Positions 56,894-64,000 of a stretch of 64,000 nucleotides of DNA are shown one piece after another. The position numbers and the translations under genes are program-made. Each line of letters starts with the position of its first letter. The first letter of the stretch is position 1. This DNA comes from Gammaproteobacteria bacterium. GTDB taxonomy: Bacteria > Pseudomonadota > Gammaproteobacteria > Arenicellales > Poriferihabitantaceae. The notes beneath the pieces were generated by a model. That model searched no databases. It was given only the letters and a program-made list of their open reading frames with translations, and was not told where the DNA came from. The stretch is taken from positions 62,001 through 126,000 of the forward strand of contig JAUILZ010000001.1 of NCBI GenBank assembly GCA_030432755.1, written 5' to 3'.

Positions 56894-57823
56894 ATGACCA
56901 ATTCCAACGAACAGAACGGCGTGGCGGGCGAGGACGTCGTCGACGAGATTGACAAGTTCGCGGAGCTTCCCGACGTTCCACCGAAACGTAAGCTGAAACT
57001 TTCCTGGGTCGGCAGGATCGCCTCCGGTATCGTGATTTTCTGGTTGGTGATCGCCGCCGTCGGCCCCTGGGTGGCGCCGTTCCACGAGATGGACATGGAT
57101 GGTGACGACAGCTTCCTCGACGCTCATACCAACGAGTACGGCACCTTCTACCTCGGCACCGACTATCTCGGACGGGATACGTTCTCGCGCGTCATCTGGG
57201 GCGCGCGCATGACCATCGGCATCTCCCTCGCGGCAACGCTGCTGGCCTACGCGCTCGGTATCACGCTGGGAATCGCCGCGGCGGTGAAGGGTGGCTGGGT
57301 GGACATGATCATCAGCCGGATGAACGATGCGATCCTGGCATTGCCGTCGATCATGCTGGGGTTGATCGCCATCGCGGCCTTCGGATCCTCGATACCCATC
57401 CTGATCATCATTGCCGGAATCATCTACGGCTCGAGCGTGTTTCGCATCGCGCGCGCCCTCGGGCTCGACATCATGGTGCAGGACTACGTGGAGGCGGCGA
57501 AGGCCCGGGGGGAAGGCATCTGGTGGATCATCCGCTCGGAGGTCCTGCCCAACGCGGCGATGCCCCTGGCGACGGATTTCGGGCTCAGGCTCGTGTTCGT
57601 GGTGCTCTTCATCTCCAGCCTGAGTTTTCTCGGCCTCGGGGTGCAGCCACCGGCGGCGGACTGGGGCAGCATGGTACGGGAGAATCTCGCTGGGCTGACC
57701 TACAACTCCTGGGCCTCGGTCTGGCCTGCGTTCGCCATCGCCACCTTCACCATCTCGATCAACCTGATCGTGGATGATATCTCCGCAAAGTCCGGCGGCA
57801 GCCTGGCGAAAAAAATGGTGTAG
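56894..57823 (+). CDS. DppC/OppC-family ABC permease
   Basis: Second permease of the importer, 309 aa, with an N-terminal cytoplasmic tail and six helices. It shows the OppC-type HLGTDYLGRDTFSRVIWGARMTIGISL-like segment (here YLGTDYLGRDTFSRVIWGARMT). The EAA loop is YVEAAKARGEGIWWIIRSEVLPNAAMPL and the C-terminal LSFLGLGVQPPAADWGSM is typical. It follows the DppB gene by 10 nt. Confidence 0.93.
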   Translation: MTNSNEQNGVAGEDVVDEIDKFAELPDVPPKRKLKLSWVGRIASGIVIFWLVIAAVGPWVAPFHEMDMDGDDSFLDAHTNEYGTFYLGTDYLGRDTFSRVIWGARMTIGISLAATLLAYALGITLGIAAAVKGGWVDMIISRMNDAILALPSIMLGLIAIAAFGSSIPILIIIAGIIYGSSVFRIARALGLDIMVQDYVEAAKARGEGIWWIIRSEVLPNAAMPLATDFGLRLVFVVLFISSLSFLGLGVQPPAADWGSMVRENLAGLTYNSWASVWPAFAIATFTISINLIVDDISAKSGGSLAKKMV

Positions 57824-57827
57824 CCCG

Positions 57828-59729
57828 ATGAACGAGAACACGACGGAAAAACTGCTGGAGGTCAAGGATCTCCGTATCAGCGCCTACAACGACGAGAAGC
57901 AGGAGATCCCCATCGTCAAGGGTGTCACCTTCGACATCTACAAGGGCCAGGTGGTCGCGCTCATCGGCGAATCCGGCTCCGGCAAGACTACGATCTCGCT
58001 GGCCTCCCTGTCCTATACCAAGCCCGGTCTCGAATTCACCGGGGGGCAGGTGTTGCTGAACGGCGAGGACATGCTCACCGCTCCACCCCTGCGCAAGCGG
58101 GAGATTCGCGGCGCCAACGCCGCCTACCTGGCGCAGAGCGCCGCGGCGACCTTCAATCCCGCCATCACCATCGGCGAGCAGGTGACGGAGTCGGCGGTCC
58201 TGCATGGCATCCTGAGCCAGGAAGAAGCGAACAAGCGCGCGGTGGAGCTGTACTATGCGCTGGAGTTGCCCGACCCGGACCGGATCGGTTTCCGCTATCC
58301 GCACCAGGTTTCCGGCGGCCAGCTCCAGCGGCTCATGGCGGCCATGGCACTGTGCGGCAAGCCGGACTTAATGGTGCTGGACGAGCCCACCACGGCGCTC
58401 GACGTCACCACCCAGATCGAGGTGCTGAAGGCGTTCAAGAAGGTGATCCATGAGGAGAACTCCGCGGCCATCTACGTCACCCACGACCTTGCCGTGGTGG
58501 CGCAGATCGCGGACTACATCGTGGTGCTTTACAGCGGGGAGATCATGGAGCAGGGCACCGCGGAACAGATCATCAACAACCCCACCCACGCCTATACCAG
58601 GCGCCTGATGGAAGCGGTGCGCCCCAAGCCCGCCGCCGGCCTCGGCACCGCGGTGGGCGCCGAGCATACGCGCGACATTCCCGCCCTGGCGGTAAAGGAA
58701 ATGACCGCGGGCTACGGCGGTATCATCAACGGCGAACCCGCGGTCACCATCCTGCGCGATATCAACGTGGCGGTGGACAATGCACACGTCGTCGGCGTGA
58801 TCGGCGAATCCGGTTGCGGCAAATCCACCCTGGCTAGAGTCATGGCCGGACTGCTGCCACCCGCGCGGGGCGACGTGGAGCTGGAGGGGGTCAAGCTCGC
58901 CGGTGGATTGCAGGAACGCAAACTCTCGGAACTGCAGAAAGTCCAGTTCGTATTCCAGATGGCCGATACCGCGCTCAACCCGAAGCAGCTCATCGGCAAC
59001 ATCATCGGCCGCCCGCTGGAGTTCTACCATGGCCTCAGGGGCAAGGAGAAGCATGCAAAGGTTTCCGAGATCCTGAAAATGGTGGAGCTGCCGCCCGAAT
59101 TCGCCAACCGCTACCCGATGGAACTGTCCGGCGGGCAAAAACAGCGCATCAACCTGGCGCGTTCGCTGGCGGCAAATCCCGAGGTCATGCTGTGTGACGA
59201 AGTGACATCGGCGCTCGACAGCATCGTCGGCGCCAACGTGATCAAGCTCCTTACCGCGCTCAGGGACAAGACCGGGGTGTCGTTCGTCTTCATCAGCCAC
59301 GACCTTTCCACGGTGGCGTCGTTCGCAGACGAGATCGTGGTCCTGTATGCCGGCCGCGTCGTGGAGCAGGGTCCGGCGGACGAGGTGCTGGAGCCGCCGT
59401 TCCACCCCTATACCCGGCTACTGATCAGTTCCGTGCCGGAACTGCGCATAGGCTGGCTGGAAGACACCATGCAGAAGCGCGAAATGGCGGTCGGTATAGC
59501 CAAGAGCGTGGAAATAAAGGCCACCGGTTGTCCCTTCTACAATCGTTGTCCACTGGGAATCGACGGAACCTGTGAACAGAAGACGCCGCCCATACGGACC
59601 CTGGAGAACGGGCACCAGATTACCTGTCACCTGACAGTTGACCAGCTCACCGAAGCGGAGCAGCATACGCAGAAAATCCTTCATGGCTTCGAGAAGCTGG
59701 AGGACAAGTCCCTGAACGCCGGCGCCTGA
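57828..59729 (+). CDS. Fused DppD-DppF-type ABC ATP-binding protein
   Basis: Both ATPases of the importer in one 633-aa chain, as is common in proteobacteria. Domain 1 (about 10-270) has Walker A GESGSGKTT, signature VSGGQLQRLMAAMAL and Walker B LMVLDEPT. Domain 2 (about 290-560) has Walker A GESGCGKST, signature LSGGQKQRINLARSL and a variant Walker B MLCDEVT (Val where Pro is usual). The oligopeptide C-terminal region has TGCPFYNRCPLGIDGTCEQKTPP, a Cys cluster found in this family. The start is the ATG at 57828, 4 nt after the permease stop. Confidence 0.93.
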   Translation: MNENTTEKLLEVKDLRISAYNDEKQEIPIVKGVTFDIYKGQVVALIGESGSGKTTISLASLSYTKPGLEFTGGQVLLNGEDMLTAPPLRKREIRGANAAYLAQSAAATFNPAITIGEQVTESAVLHGILSQEEANKRAVELYYALELPDPDRIGFRYPHQVSGGQLQRLMAAMALCGKPDLMVLDEPTTALDVTTQIEVLKAFKKVIHEENSAAIYVTHDLAVVAQIADYIVVLYSGEIMEQGTAEQIINNPTHAYTRRLMEAVRPKPAAGLGTAVGAEHTRDIPALAVKEMTAGYGGIINGEPAVTILRDINVAVDNAHVVGVIGESGCGKSTLARVMAGLLPPARGDVELEGVKLAGGLQERKLSELQKVQFVFQMADTALNPKQLIGNIIGRPLEFYHGLRGKEKHAKVSEILKMVELPPEFANRYPMELSGGQKQRINLARSLAANPEVMLCDEVTSALDSIVGANVIKLLTALRDKTGVSFVFISHDLSTVASFADEIVVLYAGRVVEQGPADEVLEPPFHPYTRLLISSVPELRIGWLEDTMQKREMAVGIAKSVEIKATGCPFYNRCPLGIDGTCEQKTPPIRTLENGHQITCHLTVDQLTEAEQHTQKILHGFEKLEDKSLNAGA

Positions 59730-59753
59730 CGCCCCGCATATCGGAGAACATCG

Positions 59754-60137
59754 ATGAGCAAGTATGAAGCGCTGACCCGCATGGGCGTCCAGCATCCCGG
59801 TGAAATCCTGCGCTATGAACTGTACTCCATCGGCCAGACCGATATCCTGCGTATCATCTACAATCGCAAGAAGGGCTCGATCCTCCCGGTCACCAAGAAG
59901 TACCGCTTTCCGCAGATCAAGAAATCCACCATGGTGGACAGCGGCACACGCAAGACGCAGGTGCTGTTCGAGAGCTCCAACGAACTGCGCAATGCGATCG
60001 CCGAGCTTGACAAGCTGCTGGACGCGACCAAGCACACCGTGTCCGAAAAGCAGGTCCTGATGGAGGAATTGCGCCTCATGGAGGAGGAATTCGCCGTGCG
60101 CATCAGCACCATCAGGCGGCTGCTGGAAAAGGAGTAA
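59754..60137 (+). CDS. UPF0325/DUF3461 family protein
   Basis: Cytoplasmic protein of 127 aa. The start MSKYEALTRMGVQHPGEILRYELYSIGQTDILRIIYNRKKGSILPVTKKYRFPQ resembles E. coli YaeH (UPF0325), and the C-terminus is a coiled coil (LVMEELRLMEEEFAVRISTIRRLLEKE-like). Function unestablished. The family is best known from gammaproteobacteria, which supports the taxonomic guess. Only 24 nt after the ABC ATPase gene, with GGAG before the ATG, so it may be transcribed with it. Confidence 0.85.
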   Translation: MSKYEALTRMGVQHPGEILRYELYSIGQTDILRIIYNRKKGSILPVTKKYRFPQIKKSTMVDSGTRKTQVLFESSNELRNAIAELDKLLDATKHTVSEKQVLMEELRLMEEEFAVRISTIRRLLEKE

Positions 60138-60186
60138 ACCGGGCGGGGACCGTGCTGCGGCATGTTGTTCGCCGCCAGAGCCGGTT

Positions 60187-61521
60187 CTAGCTGTTGCCTG
60201 GTGTCGGCGGAGAATCTTCCCCGGCCGCGTCGGGGTCCTCCGGATCCTCCCAGTCTTCCCAGTCCTCGCGCGCCTGCTGCTGGATGCTCTCGTAAGCGGC
60301 GCTCGACGCATGCATGCCGGTGGGGGTAACCGAAAGCCGTGGCCCGCCGGTCCTTGCGCGGCGTCGCGTCATCCGCCAGACGCCAAACAGGCCGGTGAAC
60401 AGGTGGGCCAGCGCCAGGCACCAGAAAAAGCCGGCGATGCCGATCCAGTCCATCGTCATCGCCACCAGCAGCGGTCCGGTCACCGCTCCGAGCCCGCCCA
60501 CCAGCACCAGGGTGCCGCTCGCGGCAATCATCTGTGTCGGGTCGAGATGGTCGTTGATATAGGCGATGCAGACCGAGTAGAGCGGCAGCGCGAGCCCGCA
60601 GAACAGGGCAACCGCCAGCAACAGGCTGACAATTGGCGTGCCGGTGAGGGGAATGCAGATGATCGCCGCGATGCCCGCCAGGACGCTGGTGATGATCAGC
60701 ACCAGACGCCGGTCAAACCTGTCCGAGAGCGCGCCGATGGGCCATTGCAGGACGACGGTGCCCGCCACCGCGGCGGACATGAACCACGAGATCTCCTTCA
60801 GTTCGAGGCCCAGGCGGCGCGCATACACCGGCCCCAGGGCGAAGAACGTGGCGGTGACAAGCCCGACCATGAACATGCCGAACATCCCCAGCGGGGAGAT
60901 CCGGTACAGTTCCGCCATGCGTACATTGACCGATTCCTCGTGGTGCGGGGACTCCGAGGCTGACAACAACAATGGCACCACGGCGATGGAGATCAGGATG
61001 GAGGTCAGCACGAACAGCGGATAACCGCCGGGATCGGACAGGTTCAATAGCAACTGACCGCCCCCGGCGCCGACGTAAGTCACCACCATGTACAGGGACA
61101 GCAGTTTCCCGCGCGTGGCATTGGTGGCGCGGTCGTTGAGCCAGCTCTCCGCCACCACGTACAGGCCGGCGAAACAAAATCCACTGACGAGGCGGAGCGC
61201 AATCCAGACCGGCACCTGGACGAATACCGCGTGCACCAGGATCGCGGCGGAGGCGAGGGCGGCGAAGGCGGCGAATACCCGCACGTGGCCGACCTGCACC
61301 ATCATCTTCGGCGCCAGCAGCGAGCCGCTGAGGAAGCCGACGTAGAACGCCGACATGATCAGGCCCGTGGTGGTGGCGCTGAATCCCTCCTGGTCCGCGC
61401 GCACCGCGAGCAGGGTGGCCTGCAGTCCATCGCCCAGCATGAGGATGCCGAAGCCCAGTAAAAGCGCCCAGGTCGACAGCAGCACGCGGGACATCCCGCC
61501 GGTGTTGGATTGCGTCGGCAT
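60187..61521 (-). CDS. MFS transporter (YcaD-like)
   Basis: Inner-membrane protein of 444 aa with 12 helices. It starts GFGILMLGDGLQATLLAVRADQEGFSATTTGLIMSAFYVGFLSGSLLAPKMM, the YcaD/MFS type 1 pattern. It has the second-loop AVAGTVVLQWPIGALSDRFDRR motif (D-R-x-x-R/K) and a C-terminal tail rich in Asp/Glu/Pro. Substrate unknown. It converges on the UPF0325 gene. Confidence 0.87.
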   Translation of the reverse strand: MPTQSNTGGMSRVLLSTWALLLGFGILMLGDGLQATLLAVRADQEGFSATTTGLIMSAFYVGFLSGSLLAPKMMVQVGHVRVFAAFAALASAAILVHAVFVQVPVWIALRLVSGFCFAGLYVVAESWLNDRATNATRGKLLSLYMVVTYVGAGGGQLLLNLSDPGGYPLFVLTSILISIAVVPLLLSASESPHHEESVNVRMAELYRISPLGMFGMFMVGLVTATFFALGPVYARRLGLELKEISWFMSAAVAGTVVLQWPIGALSDRFDRRLVLIITSVLAGIAAIICIPLTGTPIVSLLLAVALFCGLALPLYSVCIAYINDHLDPTQMIAASGTLVLVGGLGAVTGPLLVAMTMDWIGIAGFFWCLALAHLFTGLFGVWRMTRRRARTGGPRLSVTPTGMHASSAAYESIQQQAREDWEDWEDPEDPDAAGEDSPPTPGNS

Positions 61522-61565
61522 CCTCCGATTGTAGAGGCCGCGTCGGGTTACACCAATTTCCGGAA

Positions 61566-62486
61566 CTAGCCGAATTCCTCTTCGCGAACGCGAACGATGG
61601 CGCTCACCACGTCGTTATAGGGCGTGGCGATGCCGACTTCCTTACCAACCACCGGTACCATGCCGTTGATGGCGTCGATCTCCGATGGCCGGCGATCCAG
61701 GTGATCCAGCAGCATGGAAGGGCGAGCGTCGGGCATGTTGCCGCCGAACGCGGAGACGTAGGCGTCGACGTCGTCGAAGTCGAGGTGGATGCCCTTCGCC
61801 CGCGCCACGGCATCCGCCTCGCGCGCGCAGCCGAGGGAGATTGCCCAGGTCTGCGGATCGGCCATCATTTCGCCGATCGTGCGGTGGAATACCGTGCAGG
61901 GGGCGCTGAAGGTGACGTTGCAGATGAACTTCTCCCAGATGAGCTGGTTGATGTCTTCGAATGCGCGCACATTGAATCCCGCATCGCGCCACACCGCGGC
62001 CACCTTTTCCACCCGCTCGGTGAGGCCGCCCGCCATTTCGCCGATGCGGATGAGCTGCATGCCGTTATGGTGGGCGTGTCCCGGTCCCTTCATCGACGCG
62101 CCGAAGCCGCCCGCCACGCCCAGCAGGATATTGCCGTTGTCGATGGCGGCGTGGATCCGCTCGCCCGCGCCGAGGCCGTTCTGGATGGTGAGGATCAGGC
62201 TGTTGTCGTCGACTATCCGCTCCGCGGACTTCGCCGCGGCGCTCACCCCGGAGGCCTTGGTGGCGATGATCACCAGGTCGCAGACACCGACATCGCCGGT
62301 GTCGGTGTGGGCGGACAGGGTTACCGTGCGGTCGCCGCTGGCGCCTTCGACCCGCAGCCCGTTGGCGCGGATCGCGTCGATATGTTCACGCCAGGTATCC
62401 ACTACGTGGACCTCGTTACCGGCGTCCGCCAGCAGCGCGACGTACACCGAGCCCATGGCTCCCGCGCCTATGATCGCTATTTTCAT
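61566..62486 (-). CDS. panE: 2-dehydropantoate 2-reductase (ketopantoate reductase) family protein
   Basis: NADPH-dependent reductase of 306 aa. Rossmann motif GAGAMGSVYVALLADAGNEVHVVD, then IQNGLGAGERI and the conserved Lys and Glu regions (WEKFICNVTFSAP; NMPDARPSMLLDHLDRRPSEIDAINGMV). PanE makes pantoate for coenzyme A, but this family has many paralogues, so the substrate is not certain. Confidence 0.85.
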   Translation of the reverse strand: MKIAIIGAGAMGSVYVALLADAGNEVHVVDTWREHIDAIRANGLRVEGASGDRTVTLSAHTDTGDVGVCDLVIIATKASGVSAAAKSAERIVDDNSLILTIQNGLGAGERIHAAIDNGNILLGVAGGFGASMKGPGHAHHNGMQLIRIGEMAGGLTERVEKVAAVWRDAGFNVRAFEDINQLIWEKFICNVTFSAPCTVFHRTIGEMMADPQTWAISLGCAREADAVARAKGIHLDFDDVDAYVSAFGGNMPDARPSMLLDHLDRRPSEIDAINGMVPVVGKEVGIATPYNDVVSAIVRVREEEFG

Positions 62487-62642
62487 TTCGTGTATTGCTG
62501 AGATACCGCCAGGTACTGGCGGTGTGGTCGCAGAGTTGTTATCGCCGTTACGCGGAGGGGGCGCGCTGGCGTCGGGAATCCATTCTAGCAGCGAATCCCT
62601 CCCTGGATGGATCCGGGATTTTCATCCAGGGAATTCGGACAC

Positions 62643-62674
62643 AAAAAAGCCGGGACTCCCGATGGAGTCCCGGC
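62643..62674 (-). terminator. Intrinsic terminator of the DUF2852 gene
   Basis: An 11-bp perfect stem GCCGGGACTCC (62649-62659) and GGAGTCCCGGC (62664-62674), 4-nt loop. On the minus strand it is followed by six T (62648-62643). It lies 22 nt beyond the stop of the DUF2852 gene. Confidence 0.9.
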
Positions 62675-62695
62675 ATGGCGACGTTGCCTGTGGTC

Positions 62696-63145
62696 CTAGT
62701 TCTCGCCGCGCGCCGGAGAGTCCGACATGAAGCGGTTGAACTCTTCCTCGTCCGCGCGTCGTTTGGCGTCGGAGCGGAAGTCGGCAAACCGGCGGGCGCG
62801 CTCCCGGATCTCTTCGCGGATCTCGCGAATGCGATCGTGCTGGGTCTGCTGGTACTCGTTGAACACCACGTTATCGCTCCCGCGGTGGTTGCCGAAGCCA
62901 TTGCCGCCGTTCCGGTTGCCGGCCACCTTGTCCCACTGGCCGCGGATCCAGCGATAGAGTTCCTGCACGCTGCGGCCGGTGATGATCCAGAAAAGGATGA
63001 ACAGGCCGATGGGCCAGAACAGGATGAAGCCGAACACCATCGCGGCGATGTTGAGCCCCGACCAGTTGCCGCCACCTTTCCAGCAGCACTGGGTGTGCGC
63101 ATGGTAGCCGTTGTTCACGTTGTTGGCATCACTTGCAGATGACAT
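62696..63145 (-). CDS. DUF2852 family membrane protein
   Basis: Protein of 149 aa with one or two membrane helices (NIAAMVFGFILFWPIGLFILFWIITG) flanked by a Cys/Gly-rich N-terminus (CCWKGGGNWSG) and a long charged C-terminal helix (EIREEIRERARRFADFRSDAKRRADEEEFNRFM). This matches the DUF2852 layout. Function unknown. It is divergent from the TetR gene and lies downstream of a promoter overlapped by a TetR-type operator. Confidence 0.85.
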   Translation of the reverse strand: MSSASDANNVNNGYHAHTQCCWKGGGNWSGLNIAAMVFGFILFWPIGLFILFWIITGRSVQELYRWIRGQWDKVAGNRNGGNGFGNHRGSDNVVFNEYQQTQHDRIREIREEIRERARRFADFRSDAKRRADEEEFNRFMSDSPARGEN

Positions 63146-63219
63146 GATGAAATCTCCTCAAAGGTTTCAGTGAAGCGCTCCCAGACAGTGTTCCTATGCG
63201 GGCAGACGCGCTTCCGGGG

Positions 63220-63248
63220 TTGACCAATGTGAACACTGTTCGCATAAT
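63220..63248 (+). promoter_or_regulatory. Sigma-70 promoter of the TetR-type regulator gene
   Basis: TTGACC (63220-63225), 17-nt spacer, CATAAT (63243-63248). Its spacer holds operator 1 (63229-63243). It faces the promoter of the DUF2852 gene, which uses the same bases on the other strand. Confidence 0.7.
63229..63243. promoter_or_regulatory. Operator 1, TetR-type palindrome
   Basis: GTGAACA-C-TGTTCGC, a near-perfect 15-bp dyad (6 of 7 pairs match). It lies in the spacer of the regulator's promoter and next to the -10 of the opposite promoter, so binding would block both. Confidence 0.7.
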
Positions 63249-63274
63249 ATAGCGGAGCGATTATCTCGTTTCAA
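63246..63274 (-). promoter_or_regulatory. Sigma-70 promoter of the DUF2852 gene
   Basis: On the minus strand: TTGAAA (63274-63269), 17-nt spacer, TATATT (63251-63246). Transcription would start near 63239, inside operator 1, and the leader to the ATG at 63145 is about 95 nt. Confidence 0.7.
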
Positions 63275-63292
63275 GGCATTTTGCGAAAAAAA

Positions 63293-63307
63293 GTGAACAA
63301 TGTACAC
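63293..63307. promoter_or_regulatory. Operator 2, TetR-type palindrome
   Basis: GTGAACA-A-TGTACAC, the same half-site as operator 1 (6 of 7 pairs match). It is centred 64 bp from operator 1, just upstream of the regulator's ATG at 63331, so a downstream roadblock or looping is possible. Confidence 0.65.
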
Positions 63308-63330
63308 ATTTCCCGGGCGAGTCAACCCAA

Positions 63331-63936
63331 ATGATTGAAAAAAAGGATAAAAAACAGGGATATCACCATGGCAACCTGGCCGAGTCCCTGCTCAACGCAG
63401 TGGACGACCTGGCCAGCCGGTTCGGCATCGAGTCGGTCACCCTGCGCGGATGCGCCAAGCTCGTCGGTGTCTCGCCATCGTCGGCGTTTCGCCACTACAC
63501 CGACAAGCGCGCACTGATGACCGCTTTTGCCACCCGCGCCCTGCACCAGCTCTCCGCGCGTATGACCGCCGCCCGGGAAAAAGCCATCGCGGCCGGCGAG
63601 AACCCGTTCCACGCCGTGGGCCTCGCCTACGTCGAATTCGCTCTCGACAAGCCCGCCTTCTTCCGCGCCATGTGGCACGAGGAAGCGATCTACTCCAACG
63701 ATCCCGAATACGTCGACGCGGCCAACGCCCTCAGCGACCACCTCCACGGCGGCTTCGCCGACACCATCGATGACCACGACCCGGGAGAACTCAGCGCCCA
63801 GGAACTACTTGCCTGGTCCGCGGTGCACGGACTCGCGAGCCTGTTCGTCGACGGTCCCGTGGGCAGGGGAAAGCCCAAGGCCGAACGGATGGCGCGGGCG
63901 GAGGAGATGTTGCGCGGCTTGCAGGGGGCATTCTAG
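63331..63936 (+). CDS. TetR/AcrR family transcriptional regulator
   Basis: Repressor of 201 aa. N-terminal HTH: LLNAVDDLASRFGIESVTLRGCAKLVGVSPSSAFRHYTDKRALMTAF. The C-terminal ligand domain resembles the WHG type (AYVEFALDKPAFFRAMWHEEAIYSNDPE, LLAWSAVHGLASLFVDGP). It probably represses itself and the divergent DUF2852 gene through the two palindromes between them. Inducer unknown. The ATG at 63331 is used; the Lys-rich start MIEKKDKKQGYHHGNL is typical of this subgroup. Confidence 0.92.
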   Translation: MIEKKDKKQGYHHGNLAESLLNAVDDLASRFGIESVTLRGCAKLVGVSPSSAFRHYTDKRALMTAFATRALHQLSARMTAAREKAIAAGENPFHAVGLAYVEFALDKPAFFRAMWHEEAIYSNDPEYVDAANALSDHLHGGFADTIDDHDPGELSAQELLAWSAVHGLASLFVDGPVGRGKPKAERMARAEEMLRGLQGAF

Positions 63937-64000
63937 CGGCCATGCATCCATGCCACAGGCACGCTATCATGGCTTCGATGCTTCAGATAGACCGCAACGT

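Noticed and set aside
63937..64000. Possible start of another gene at the right edge (ATG near 63969)
   Set aside because: Only about ten codons are visible and no ribosome-binding site is clear.

Overview
The window is GC-rich and densely packed, with ATGA-type overlaps throughout. It looks like the chromosome of a free-living proteobacterium. A UPF0325/DUF3461 protein and the overall gene set favour a gammaproteobacterium, but that is an inference and no rRNA or tRNA gene is present to settle it. I found no CRISPR array, prophage, transposase or integrase. The accessory character comes from dispersed palindromic repeats and a few unusual genes.

Layout. 1-7.2 kb is a copper-resistance block: a tandem CusF-domain protein, a TolC-family lipoprotein, a Tat-exported multicopper oxidase and a cupredoxin on the plus strand, converging on a Cu(I) P-type ATPase and a Met-rich exported protein on the minus strand. 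The Met-rich gene has a promoter with the 19-bp spacer typical of MerR/CueR-family activation. 7.2-18.8 kb is one long nitrogen block: urtABCDE (urea ABC transporter), a small membrane protein, then ureDABC and ureEFG (urease and its nickel maturation factors), preceded by a well-formed sigma-54 promoter. Between urtA and urtB lie three tandem ~100-nt units, each ending in an intrinsic-terminator hairpin; the last hairpin contains the urtB ATG.

18.8-23.6 kb holds single genes: an M48 peptidase lipoprotein, a BenE transporter, a cupin, a DUF1643 protein and a CinA-like protein with a degenerate amidase domain. 23.7-30.8 kb is a polyamine-type ABC operon (binding protein, two permeases, ATPase). 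Its ATPase reads without a stop codon into a family-1-like glycosyltransferase, followed by a cupin, a helix-hairpin-helix/beta-sandwich protein and a small Cys/His protein with a phage minor-head-like motif. This 3' part is the best candidate here for an undescribed system.

30.8-35.6 kb (minus strand) encodes a TPR protein and a molybdenum-hydroxylase cassette (MocA-like, XdhC, large subunit, 2Fe-2S subunit). Next come an aldehyde dehydrogenase, a cyclopropane-fatty-acid-synthase-like methyltransferase, a large class III cyclase/AAA/TPR signalling protein, a TSUP permease, the pxpB-pxpC-pxpA 5-oxoprolinase set with a FetB-like permease, a Yip1-type membrane protein, a glutathione transferase and a sulfurtransferase. 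48.8-53.6 kb carries a TAXI-type TRAP transporter, a DapA-family aldolase/lyase and a second TSUP permease. 54.2-59.7 kb is a peptide/nickel-family ABC operon with its own sigma-70 promoter and an internal terminator, followed by UPF0325. The window ends with an MFS transporter, a ketopantoate reductase-like protein, and a DUF2852 protein divergent from a TetR regulator with two matching operators.

Recurring theme: at least ten hairpins of the form ATCCCAGC-N4-GCTGGGAT or close variants sit only between genes and form a REP-like family.
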